Source: an uncultured Acidobacteriota bacterium (GTDB lineage: Bacteria > Acidobacteriota > Terriglobia > Bryobacterales > Bryobacteraceae). Taken from it: DNA of 8,115 nt. Within the stretch, counting starts at the first letter, position 1, and each line of letters starts with the position of its first letter. The stretch spans positions 1 through 8,115 of the forward strand of contig CALFYN010000362.1 of NCBI GenBank assembly GCA_937952345.1, read 5' to 3'. The notes beneath the pieces are model-generated. The model had not been told where the DNA came from and did no database searches. It saw nothing but the letters and a program-made list of their open reading frames with translations. This document shows positions 1 to 6,544 of the stretch, piece by piece. A program made the translations under genes and the position numbers.

Positions 1-192
1 AGCCAGGCGAGCTTTTATTCGGTGAATGATTCGCGGCTGCATTTCGGATTGGGGATGGAGACGACGGCGAGCGCGACGATCTACTGGCCGGGCGGGAAGA
101 CGGAGACGGTGAACGGGCTGGCGGCGAATCACTTGATCACGATTCGCGAGGGGGAAGGTGTTGTGAAAAAAGAACCAATGGGGGTGAAGTGA
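1..192 (+). CDS. CRTAC1/ASPIC-UnbV domain protein, C-terminal fragment
   Basis: This is the last 63 codons of a gene that begins before the window, read in frame 1 and ending at TGA 190-192. The visible residues include NDSRLHFGLG, then ATIYWPGGKTETV, then HLITIREGEG, which is the usual pattern of the ASPIC/UnbV domain: an asparagine/histidine segment ahead of FGLG, followed by a WPxGK strand and a final strand ending in an acidic tail. In this family the domain sits at the C-terminus of exported proteins carrying FG-GAP/VCBS propeller repeats (CRTAC1-like), common in Acidobacteria and Planctomycetes. The upstream propeller and signal peptide cannot be seen here, so the full architecture is inferred. 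The protein is thought to be extracellular with a binding role; the ligand is unknown. The next gene starts 15 bases on, in the same frame, suggesting co-transcription. Confidence 0.85.
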   Translation, partial: SQASFYSVNDSRLHFGLGMETTASATIYWPGGKTETVNGLAANHLITIREGEGVVKKEPMGVK

Positions 193-207
193 ATTCTAGA
201 ATGGTGT

Positions 208-2307
208 ATGCACACGAACAGGCTGGCGCGGGAGCAGAGTCCGTATCTCTTGCAGCACGCGCACAATCCGGTGGACTGGTATCCCTGGGGCGAGGATGCG
301 TTCACCAAAGCGAGACAGGAAAATAAGCCGATCTTTCTTTCGATTGGGTACAGCACGTGCCATTGGTGTCACGTGATGGAGCGGGAGAGCTTTGAATCGG
401 AGGAGATTGCGGCGATTTTAAACCGCTATTTCGTTCCGGTGAAGGTGGACCGGGAAGAGCGTCCGGATGTGGACCGCATCTACATGACGTTCGTCCAAGC
501 GACAACGGGCGGGGGTGGATGGCCGATGTCGGTGTGGCTGACACCGGATCTGAAGCCCTTTTATGGAGGCACGTATTTTCCGCCGGACAACCGCTATGGG
601 CGTCCCGGGTTTCCCGCCTTGCTGCAGCACATCGCGGGGCTGTGGGAATCGCAGCGGGAGAAGTTGGTGGATTCGAGCGTCGATGTGATCCGGCAGCTTT
701 CCGACATGCTGACGGCGAAGACGAAGAATGCGCAACTGGATGTTGGCGCGGTGGAGAGTTGCTACCTGGCGTTCCGGCGAAGCTTCGATCCGCGGATGGG
801 CGGGTTCGGGCAGGCTCCGAAGTTTCCGCGTCCGGTGCAGTTTCATTTCCTGCACCGGTACTTCGCTGGGAACGGGGAAGAAGAGGCGATGGAGATGTCG
901 CTGCTGACGCTACGCGAAATGTACAAGGGCGGCATGTACGATCAACTGGGGGGCGGGTTTCATCGCTATTCGGTGGATGCGCGGTGGTTCGTGCCGCACT
1001 TTGAGAAGATGCTGTACGATCAGGCACAACTGGCGGTGAGCTATCTGGAGGCCTTTCAGATCACTGAGGATCCGCTGTATGCGCAAGTGGCTCGGGAGAC
1101 GTTTGCGTACGTGCTGCGAGACATGCGGGATCCGGCTGGAGGATTTTATTCGGCGGAGGATGCGGACAGTGTGATTGATGCGTCGAATCCGAAACATAAG
1201 GGGGAAGGTGCGTTTTATGTTTTTTCGATGCGGGAGATTGAGGAGACGGTCAGGAAGCCGGAATCGGATTGGTTCGCATACCGGTATGGTGTGCGGCAGC
1301 ACGGAAACGTGGAGGAAGACCCGCACGGGGAGTTCACGGAAAAAAACATCCTCTATCAGGCGCACACGATCGAGGAAACCGCCGAGCAGTTCGGAGTGAC
1401 GGCGGAGCAGGTGACGGAGGCACTTGCGGGGGCAGGGGAGCGGCTGATGGCGTTGCGCGATACGCGAGTACGCCCCCACCTGGACGATAAGGTGCTGACG
1501 GCGTGGAACGGGCTGATGATTTCGGCGTTTGCGAAAGGGGCGCAGGTTTTGGGAGATGCAGCGTACCTGGAGGCGGCGCAGCGGGCGACGGATTTTATTC
1601 TGGGAACGATGCGGCGGGGCGATGTGCTGCTGCGGCGGTACCGGCAGGGCGAGGCGGCGATCGAGGGTTTTCTGGACGATTACGCGTTCTTTGTACAGGC
1701 TCTGCTGGATTTGTATGAGGCGTCGTTCGATGTGGGGTTGTTGGAACACGCCGTGCAATTGGCGCGGAAGGCTGTTTCGCTGTTTGAGGACAATGCGAAT
1801 GGGGGCTTCTACAGCACGGGTCAAGGAGACCGGTCACTGGTGTTGCGAATCAAGGACGATTACGATGGGGCGGAGCCGTCGAGCAACAGCGTGATGGTAC
1901 GGAATCTGTTGCGGCTTTCGGCGCTGACCGGAGACAAGGAAATGCGGACGAGCGCGGACCGGGCGCTGGAGTTTTTCGCGGGGCGGTTAAGCACTTCGGC
2001 GATCACGATTCCGATGATGGCAACGGCGTATCTGCTGAGCCTGTCGAAACCGAAGCAGATCGTGGTGGTGGGCGAGCGAGACGCTGAGGATGCGGCGGCG
2101 ATGTTGCGTGCGGCCCGCAAGTTGTTCATGCCGGATGCGACGGTAGTGTTGCTGGACGAATCGTCGCGGCAGAAGTGGAGCGTGTGGATGCCGTTCACGA
2201 AGGACATGCAGGCGATGGATGGGCGGGCGACGGCGTATGTTTGCGAGGACTACGCATGCCGCTTGCCAGTGAACGAACTTGACGAATTCGTCCGGTTGCT
2301 ACAATAG
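208..2307 (+). CDS. Thioredoxin domain-containing protein, DUF255/SPATA20 (YyaL) family
   Basis: A complete 699-residue protein, close to the roughly 690 residues of bacterial YyaL-type members. The start gives the family's typical opening NRLAREQSPYLLQHAHNPVDW at residues 4-24. Residues about 1-170 form the DUF255 thioredoxin-fold domain, with the CHWC motif at C51-C54 inside the conserved STCHWCHVMERESF block and a GGWPMSVWLTPD segment that follows. The remaining two thirds match the helical (alpha/alpha)-barrel region related to N-acylglucosamine 2-epimerase-like folds: GGFGQAPKFP at 198-207, YDQLGGGFHRYSVD at 244-257, HFEKMLYD at 264-271, DKVLTAWNGLM at 427-437, GFLDDYAFF at 487-495 and DDYDGAEPSSNS at 550-561. 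The family has no firmly established reaction; a thiol-redox role coupled to a sugar- or substrate-binding barrel is an inference. No signal peptide is visible, so it is probably cytoplasmic. There is no clear Shine-Dalgarno before ATG 208; translation is probably coupled to the gene ending at 192. The tpx gene follows after 26 bases. Confidence 0.95.
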   Translation: MHTNRLAREQSPYLLQHAHNPVDWYPWGEDAFTKARQENKPIFLSIGYSTCHWCHVMERESFESEEIAAILNRYFVPVKVDREERPDVDRIYMTFVQATTGGGGWPMSVWLTPDLKPFYGGTYFPPDNRYGRPGFPALLQHIAGLWESQREKLVDSSVDVIRQLSDMLTAKTKNAQLDVGAVESCYLAFRRSFDPRMGGFGQAPKFPRPVQFHFLHRYFAGNGEEEAMEMSLLTLREMYKGGMYDQLGGGFHRYSVDARWFVPHFEKMLYDQAQLAVSYLEAFQITEDPLYAQVARETFAYVLRDMRDPAGGFYSAEDADSVIDASNPKHKGEGAFYVFSMREIEETVRKPESDWFAYRYGVRQHGNVEEDPHGEFTEKNILYQAHTIEETAEQFGVTAEQVTEALAGAGERLMALRDTRVRPHLDDKVLTAWNGLMISAFAKGAQVLGDAAYLEAAQRATDFILGTMRRGDVLLRRYRQGEAAIEGFLDDYAFFVQALLDLYEASFDVGLLEHAVQLARKAVSLFEDNANGGFYSTGQGDRSLVLRIKDDYDGAEPSSNSVMVRNLLRLSALTGDKEMRTSADRALEFFAGRLSTSAITIPMMATAYLLSLSKPKQIVVVGERDAEDAAAMLRAARKLFMPDATVVLLDESSRQKWSVWMPFTKDMQAMDGRATAYVCEDYACRLPVNELDEFVRLLQ

Positions 2308-2322
2308 AAGGTTTACATCCTC

Positions 2323-2328
2323 AGGAGG
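2323..2328 (+). promoter_or_regulatory. Ribosome binding site of tpx
   Basis: A full AGGAGG consensus lies five bases before ATG 2334. It fixes the tpx start and is much stronger than the start region of the gene before it, which suggests that tpx is translated at a higher rate and independently of its upstream neighbour. Confidence 0.85.
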
Positions 2329-2333
2329 ACTGA

Positions 2334-2843
2334 ATGGAAAGACCTGGTGCTACGACGCTCCGTGGAAACCCCTTGACGCTGGTTGGACCGGAATTGAAGG
2401 CCGGCGACAAGGCTCCGAATTTCGAGACGGTGGACAACGGACTGCAGACCGTCGATCTCGCGAAGACCGGAAACACGGTGCGCATTTTCAGTGTTGTGCC
2501 GTCGCTCGATACGCCTGTATGCGACGCACAGACGAAGCGGTTCAATGAAGAAGCGGCGAAGCTTGCCGGCGTGGATATCTACACGGTGAGCATGGATCTG
2601 CCGTTCGCGCAGAAGCGCTGGTGCGGCGCCTTTGGCGTGGACAAGGTGAAGATGATTTCCGATCACCGCACGGGTTCGTTTGGTGAAGCGTTTGGAACGC
2701 TGATCAAGGAACTACGGATTCACAGCCGGGCGATTTTCGTGGTGGACAAGGACAACACGATCACGCACGCGGAGTATGTGAAGGAAGTGGCGGATCATCC
2801 GAATTACGAAACGGCGCTGGCGGCTGCGAAAGCGGCGCTGTAA
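2334..2843 (+). CDS. tpx: Thiol peroxidase Tpx (atypical 2-Cys peroxiredoxin)
   Basis: A complete 169-residue protein, the usual Tpx length. It reduces hydrogen peroxide and organic, especially alkyl, hydroperoxides in the cytoplasm, drawing electrons from thioredoxin. The active site SLDTPVCDAQTKRFN at residues 57-71 carries Thr60 and the peroxidatic Cys63. The resolving Cys97 lies in the RWCGAFG segment, the position expected for the intramolecular disulfide of this class (Cys61/Cys95 in E. coli). Arg132, before AIFVVD, matches the conserved active-site arginine. The N-terminus (LRGNPLTLVG, then GDKAPNF) is also family-typical. The gene lies 26 bases after a DUF255 thioredoxin-fold gene on the same strand and has its own consensus ribosome binding site. 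A role for the neighbour as reductant or partner is speculation. Confidence 0.97.
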   Translation: MERPGATTLRGNPLTLVGPELKAGDKAPNFETVDNGLQTVDLAKTGNTVRIFSVVPSLDTPVCDAQTKRFNEEAAKLAGVDIYTVSMDLPFAQKRWCGAFGVDKVKMISDHRTGSFGEAFGTLIKELRIHSRAIFVVDKDNTITHAEYVKEVADHPNYETALAAAKAAL

Positions 2844-2863
2844 CTTTTGCGATTTTGGTTTGC

Positions 2864-2894
2864 GGGCCGGCGATCCGACAAGGGTTGCCGGCTC
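2864..2894. terminator. Possible bidirectional terminator hairpin between convergent genes
   Basis: GCCGGC at 2866-2871 is repeated at 2887-2892. Because the hexamer is its own reverse complement, the copies can pair, extended by G2865-T2893 and G2864-C2894 to an eight-pair stem over a 15-base loop. It lies 20 bases after the tpx stop and touches the stop codon of the gene on the other strand. The plus-strand exit is only moderately T-rich (TATTTCTT) and there is no T-run on the minus side, so it is a weak intrinsic terminator candidate at best. Confidence 0.35.
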
Positions 2895-3658
2895 TATTTC
2901 TTGCGGAAGGAAAAATCCCAGACCTGCATGTTCACCTTGCCTTCGGTGAACTGGACCGCGGCGTATTCACCTGGGGTGAGGGGCTCCATGGGCCAGACTT
3001 TGTAGAGGCCATCGCCGACCTGGCGGCGGAAGACTTCGATCTGTTCGCGCTCTTCCACCATTTCCTTGGAGACGGGAACGATGGTGATTTTCTCGACGAT
3101 GCGAACGCCCTTGCCGGGAGTGAGCCGGATGATGCCGAACCGCTCTGCCTGGGTTAGGCGGAAATAAAACTCCGGCAACTCGCTGGACACCGTGAAGGCG
3201 GAGGATTCGCCGTCGAGTTCGACGGTGGCTTTGCCAGTGATCATGGGAATGGGGGAGATAGCCTGCAAGATGGAGCGGCGTTTGTTGTTGTTCATCTTGG
3301 TTTCGGCAATTTTCACGGGCTTGACGGTGCCGCCGTCGACAAAGTAGACGCCGGGATCCTGGGGTACGCTGGCCACTTCGCGGGCCGCTGCGCGTTCGGC
3401 TTTTTCCTCTTCGTCGATGAGTTGGGCTTTTTCTTTTTCCGCGGCGGCCTTTTCCTGAATTTCGCTTTCGGTGCGTTTGAGGTCGACGAGGGTGAGAGGG
3501 ATTTCCTCCCATTCACCGCGCTCGGCGGAGTAGAGGCGGACGCGGTCTTCCATGACGCGATACTCGCGCACGAGGTGATAATCGCCGTCCTTGAGATAGA
3601 GCCTGACGTTGGCCGCAAGCAGGAGCAACGGCAACAGGAGGATGGCAAGCAGTTTCAT
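2894..3658 (-). CDS. Secreted protein of unknown function with charged coiled-coil segment
   Basis: A complete 254-residue protein that I cannot assign to a named family. Residues 1-16 form a short signal peptide (MKLL, then a leucine-rich core, then LAA). Residues 17-60 hold a compact strand-rich segment, VRLYLKDGDYHLVREYRV followed by a GEWEEIPLTLVDL stretch, which resembles the opening of many acidobacterial secreted proteins. Residues about 61-95 are Glu/Lys/Ala-rich and should form a helix or coiled coil. Residues 100-120 (PGVYFVDGGTVKPV) resume strands. Residues 145-254 look beta-rich and end in GEYAAVQFTEGKVNMQVWDFSF, followed by two lysines. There is no lipobox cysteine and in fact no cysteine at all, fitting a soluble periplasmic or exported protein. 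ATG 3658 is supported by AAAGGG at 3663-3668, four bases upstream. It stands alone, convergent with tpx and divergent from the BsuPI-domain gene. Confidence 0.85.
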   Translation of the reverse strand: MKLLAILLLPLLLLAANVRLYLKDGDYHLVREYRVMEDRVRLYSAERGEWEEIPLTLVDLKRTESEIQEKAAAEKEKAQLIDEEEKAERAAAREVASVPQDPGVYFVDGGTVKPVKIAETKMNNNKRRSILQAISPIPMITGKATVELDGESSAFTVSSELPEFYFRLTQAERFGIIRLTPGKGVRIVEKITIVPVSKEMVEEREQIEVFRRQVGDGLYKVWPMEPLTPGEYAAVQFTEGKVNMQVWDFSFRKK

Positions 3659-3785
3659 GGCGCCCTTTCTTTCAGATCTACCATGTTTGACGCGCGGTGT
3701 GAGCTGTTTGGGCTTGAGAAATCGCGTAATCCATATGAGGGCGCAACTTGGGTGAGGTGTGCCGCGTTAGAAGAAATGGAGTAGT
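3659..3785. promoter_or_regulatory. Divergent intergenic region, presumed promoters
   Basis: These 127 bases separate two divergently transcribed genes for secreted proteins, so each must be initiated here or very close by. I see no pair of -35/-10 hexamers good enough to name on either strand, and no convincing inverted repeat for an operator. The ribosome binding sites at the edges are AAAGGG (3663-3668, minus) and GGAG (3778-3781, plus). Confidence 0.4.
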
Positions 3786-4709
3786 ATGCAAAAACTTGTT
3801 ATCGCCACGTTGCTGATTGCCGCAACCTTGCCGGGTCAGGATTATTTCCCACTGGAGGTGGGAAACCAGTGGATTTACCGCATCGGAGGGAGCCTGTCGG
3901 GAGTGCTGACGCCGAGCACGTTTGTGGCGGAGATCACGGGCGCGCGGGTGATCGACGGGAAGGAGTATTTCCAGTTGACAGGCATGCCCGGGGGAACAAG
4001 ACTGCTGCGCAAGAACGATGCAGGAACGCTGGTGTTCTTCAGCGAGCAGGACCGTGCGGAGCACAACTGGGTGGCTTTCGAGGCGAATACCGGCGAAGCG
4101 TTCCGTACGGAGATTGACGACTGCAATCCGACGGCGGTGATTCAATCGAAGAACGCGGAGTTGCGGTCGCCACTGGGCGATTTCCGGGACGGAGCGTTGC
4201 GGGTGGGATATGCGCCAGGGCGGTGCGCGGACGCGGGACTGATTTCGGAAACATTCCTGCCCTACGTCGGTTTGGTGCAGCGGCGGATGTCGAATATCGC
4301 CGGAGAAGTGGTTTGGGACTTGATCTACACGAGGCTGGGCGGGTTTACGTCGTTTGCGGAGAAGGAGCGGAGTTTCCAGGCGGCATTGAACGGGGACCGT
4401 TTTTCGACGGGCGATGCGATTACGGTTCGGATGACGCTGCGGAACACGACAGGGACTCCGCTCGAACTAACTTTTCCATCGGGTCAAGACTATGACGTGG
4501 TGATTCGCAATGAGCGGGGCGGTGAGGTTTACCGGTGGTCGAACGGGCGGGCGTTCACTCTGGCTATTCGGATGCTGCGGTTTAGCGGGGAGAAGAATTA
4601 CTCGGTGGTTGTGCGGCCGAATCTGCCGGCGGGGGCATACACACTTACGGCGAGCCTTGCGGTGATGGATACCAAGATCGAAACGACGTTGCCTTTGGAG
4701 ATCCGCTGA
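3786..4709 (+). CDS. Secreted protein with C-terminal BsuPI-like (intracellular proteinase inhibitor) domain
   Basis: A complete 307-residue protein. Residues 1-18 look like a signal peptide (MQKLVIATLLIAATLPG). Residues 19-190 form a beta-rich region opening with YFPLEVGNQWIYR, a start often seen in acidobacterial secreted proteins and lacking a named domain I can place; it holds two cysteines (113 and 147) that could form a disulfide after export. Residues about 196-305 match the BsuPI fold: ITVRMTLRNTTGTPLELTF, then SGQDYDVVIRNERGGEVYRWSNGRAF at 232-257, then a PAGAYTLTASL strand at 281-291. In Bacillus the founding member inhibits an intracellular serine protease, but many exported homologues have unknown targets, so inhibition is an inference from the family only. 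ATG 3786 has GGAG four bases upstream. It converges on the VOC gene, with only four bases between the stop codons. Confidence 0.88.
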   Translation: MQKLVIATLLIAATLPGQDYFPLEVGNQWIYRIGGSLSGVLTPSTFVAEITGARVIDGKEYFQLTGMPGGTRLLRKNDAGTLVFFSEQDRAEHNWVAFEANTGEAFRTEIDDCNPTAVIQSKNAELRSPLGDFRDGALRVGYAPGRCADAGLISETFLPYVGLVQRRMSNIAGEVVWDLIYTRLGGFTSFAEKERSFQAALNGDRFSTGDAITVRMTLRNTTGTPLELTFPSGQDYDVVIRNERGGEVYRWSNGRAFTLAIRMLRFSGEKNYSVVVRPNLPAGAYTLTASLAVMDTKIETTLPLEIR

Positions 4710-4713
4710 GGCG

Positions 4714-5097
4714 TTACTTCTCCGTTGGTGGGGCGGGTTGGTAGAGGGCGAGTTTGGCGCCGGCCGGATCTTCGATGACGCAGTAACGGGCGGCACCCAT
4801 CCCATTGGGGCCGGCAAGGAGTTTGCCGCCGCGTTCCAGGACGGCGGCGATGCTCGCGTCGAGATCAGCGACGGTGACGTAAATGAGCCAGACAGGTGGC
4901 AGTCCGGCATTGGGTCCGCGGGACCAGCACACGCCGGAGACGGCTTTCCCCGAGGTGGGGATCGTCATGGTGTAGTCGCTGTAACCGCCCATGTCGCACT
5001 CTTCGACACCCCAGCCGGCGACGGCTCGATAGAAGTCGCGGATTTCGGCCGCGTTGGAGACGGTGAGGTCACACCAGCCGATGGAGCCTGTTTCCAT
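4714..5097 (-). CDS. VOC family protein (glyoxalase/bleomycin resistance/dioxygenase fold)
   Basis: A 127-residue single-unit vicinal oxygen chelate protein. The first half shows GSIGWCDLTV at residues 4-13, then RDFYRAVAGW at 20-29 and DMGGYSDYTM at 35-44. The second half shows WLIYVTVADLDASIAAVLERGGKLL at 70-94 and a closing VIEDPAGAKLALYQ at 107-120, so two beta-alpha-beta-beta-beta modules are present. No substrate can be assigned; the family includes lyases, dioxygenases and metal-independent binding proteins. I chose ATG 5097 because homologues open with the GSIGW segment close to the first methionine. The reading frame stays open to ATG 5139, which would add 14 mostly hydrophobic residues. 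Neither start has a clear Shine-Dalgarno sequence. No signal peptide is evident in the shorter form, so it is probably cytoplasmic. Confidence 0.9.
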   Translation of the reverse strand: METGSIGWCDLTVSNAAEIRDFYRAVAGWGVEECDMGGYSDYTMTIPTSGKAVSGVCWSRGPNAGLPPVWLIYVTVADLDASIAAVLERGGKLLAGPNGMGAARYCVIEDPAGAKLALYQPAPPTEK

Positions 5098-5220
5098 GAG
5101 GTTGATGATGACACAAATCAACAAGTGGCTTCCCGGCATACTATTGGATGGAACGCACCGCGAATGAGCCGGTTTTTCGATTCCTCCAACCGCAGCGTAT
5201 TGGTTAGTATGTCACTCCAA

Positions 5221-5242
5221 GAGGCCAGCCGGGGCTGGCCTC
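5221..5242. terminator. Perfect 10-base inverted repeat, probable terminator hairpin
   Basis: GAGGCCAGCC at 5221-5230 is followed after two bases by its exact reverse complement at 5233-5242. As RNA this gives a very stable GC-rich stem with a tetraloop once the innermost pair opens. It lies 34 bases beyond the TAA (5276-5278) of the ScyD/ScyE-like gene, a good place for its terminator, and upstream of the VOC gene on the same strand. The minus-strand exit begins TTGGAG, with no T-run, so it is not a textbook intrinsic terminator. An operator or a mobile palindromic element are alternatives. Confidence 0.5.
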
Positions 5243-5275
5243 GGGACGGGGGGCATATTGCTGCGTTGTGTTCGA

Positions 5276-6430
5276 TTAGCGCGGAGTGACTTTCACGATG
5301 CGGCCGGTGGCGAGTTCGCTGATGTAGATTTCGCCGCTGATGCGATCCATGACCATGCTGACGGGGCTCACCAGCCCCGGTTGCAACTCCTCGGCCTGTT
5401 GGGTGGTGTACTGCAACAGGCGTCCGGGGAGCGGCGGTTGGGCGAGCAGGTTGCCGCTGAATTCGAGGACGAAGAATTGCGGGCGATCGCTATTGGGTTG
5501 CTCGCGCACGAGGACGTCCATGACGGTGGTGTGGTTAGTGAGGAAAGGCTGCCATTCTCCGTTGACGGGATTGACGAGATAAGCGCCGCCGGCGGCGGGT
5601 GCGAAGGGGAAGCCACTGAGATAGGTGACCAGCAGTTGATTGCCGTAGTCGCGCACGCTGGTGGGGACAACGTCGCTGACCGGGGGGCCGAAGCCGGTGC
5701 GGTTGGGGATGGGCGGGAAGGTGGCCATGGTGCGCGTGCGGCCGGAGCGGATGTCGACGCGCAGCAACTTATTCTGGCCGGAATCGGCGATGTAGAGGAA
5801 GTTGGGATTGCCGCGGGCGAAATCCATTCCGAAGGGGTGCGACGCGCGGCCGATGGTGATGGGGTCGGGATGGACATCGGCGAAGTTGGCGACCATTTGC
5901 ACGTTGAGGCGTGCTCCGGCGCCGTTGTCGAGTTCGACATCGATGCCGTCGGCGAGGCGCACCTGGTGTTGTGGGGTGAGAGTGAAGGGGGCGTTGACGT
6001 CCTCGATATCGACGGAGAATCGAAGGGCGAGGAGTGAACTGAAGATGGGCGAGGAGGCGACTTTGGGGTTGGGGATCTGGGTTCCGGGAGTGGGTCCGGA
6101 GATGACGACATCGCCTTCGCCGACTAAGGCATAGATGGTGCGGCGTTGGGCGATCATGCCGGTGATGCTTTCGCGGCTTTCGGTGGTGGAGACGGAAGGC
6201 AGTCCATTGATGAGGACGGATTTCGCTCCGCTGGAGCGGTTGACGAGAGTGATGCGGCCGGCATTCGGCCCTTCTCCGGTTTCGCCGACGAGGAGGTTAC
6301 GGGCGGGAGTCAGGGCCAGTTTGAAGGGGGACTCCAGTCCGGCGGCCAACGTAGCCGGCGCATTTTGCGCGATGGCAATGGGCAGGCTCACGGCGAGCAG
6401 TAGAAAGCAGTGTTGTAGTGTACGGGTCAT
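5276..6430 (-). CDS. Secreted ScyD/ScyE-like beta-propeller protein
   Basis: A 384-residue protein with a signal peptide at residues 1-21 (hydrophobic core FLLLAVSLPIAI, likely cut after AIA). The mature part reads as a repeated-blade propeller: GLESPFKLALTPARNLLVGETG at 31-52, SHPFGMDFARGNPNFLYIADSGQNKLLRVD at 197-226, VPTSVRDYGNQLLVTYLSGFPF at 255-276, a VLEF strand near 321, and GLVSPVSMVMDRISGEIYISE at 352-372. The PTSV and SGFPF blocks and their order are what I recognise from the ScyD/ScyE family, named after scytonemin-cluster proteins of cyanobacteria; outside those clusters the function is unknown, and nothing here suggests scytonemin synthesis. ATG 6430 is chosen because AGGAG at 6436-6440 lies five bases upstream and the signal peptide follows at once. 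ATG 6431-6433 is just before it. The frame extends open to 6529, but that extension lacks family features. Divergent from the cytochrome c-WD40 gene. Confidence 0.85.
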   Translation of the reverse strand: MTRTLQHCFLLLAVSLPIAIAQNAPATLAAGLESPFKLALTPARNLLVGETGEGPNAGRITLVNRSSGAKSVLINGLPSVSTTESRESITGMIAQRRTIYALVGEGDVVISGPTPGTQIPNPKVASSPIFSSLLALRFSVDIEDVNAPFTLTPQHQVRLADGIDVELDNGAGARLNVQMVANFADVHPDPITIGRASHPFGMDFARGNPNFLYIADSGQNKLLRVDIRSGRTRTMATFPPIPNRTGFGPPVSDVVPTSVRDYGNQLLVTYLSGFPFAPAAGGAYLVNPVNGEWQPFLTNHTTVMDVLVREQPNSDRPQFFVLEFSGNLLAQPPLPGRLLQYTTQQAEELQPGLVSPVSMVMDRISGEIYISELATGRIVKVTPR

Positions 6431-6544
6431 CATAGCTCCTGAGTTAGTACGCGTGATCCCTGTGGAAAGGGGAGCATGCGTTTTGTGAAAAGCCCCGTGC
6501 CAAGCCGGGGTGTGATAGTCTGCCAGCATACGAGGATGCCTTTC
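6431..6544. promoter_or_regulatory. Divergent intergenic region, presumed promoters
   Basis: This 114-base gap must serve both the ScyD/ScyE-like gene (minus) and the cytochrome c-WD40 gene (plus). It holds AGGAG at 6436-6440 for the former and GAGG at 6532-6535, nine bases before ATG 6545, for the latter. A short inverted repeat, CCCCG 6493-6497 with CGGGG 6506-6510, lies in the middle. I could not name a convincing -35/-10 pair on either strand. Confidence 0.4.

Noticed and set aside
191..200. Overlapping EcoRI and XbaI recognition sequences (GAATTCTAGA)
   Set aside because: They resemble a cloning junction, but the sequence on each side is coherent and the gene order is plausible, so a chance occurrence in a natural intergenic gap is the simpler reading.
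910..1824. Minus-strand open frame of 304 codons inside the DUF255 gene
   Set aside because: Arg/His/Pro-rich composition without any motif; the plus strand carries well conserved family blocks throughout. The same holds for the minus frames at 302-1027 and 418-855.
5164..5289. Possible 41-codon plus-strand gene in the gap before the VOC gene
   Set aside because: No ribosome binding site, it runs through the perfect palindrome, and its end overlaps the ScyD/ScyE-like coding sequence.
5258..6037. Plus-strand open frame of 259 codons over the ScyD/ScyE-like gene
   Set aside because: Gly/Glu/Ala/Asp-rich shadow translation; the minus strand has a signal peptide, ribosome binding site and propeller blades.
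6431..6529. Longer start of the ScyD/ScyE-like protein at 6529
   Set aside because: It adds 33 residues ahead of the signal peptide, would span nearly all of the divergent gap, and ignores the well placed AGGAG before ATG 6430.
6476..6544. Longer start of the cytochrome c-WD40 protein at 6476
   Set aside because: The extra residues do not resemble part of a signal peptide and the frame would overlap the long version of the divergent gene; ATG 6545 has a spaced GAGG.
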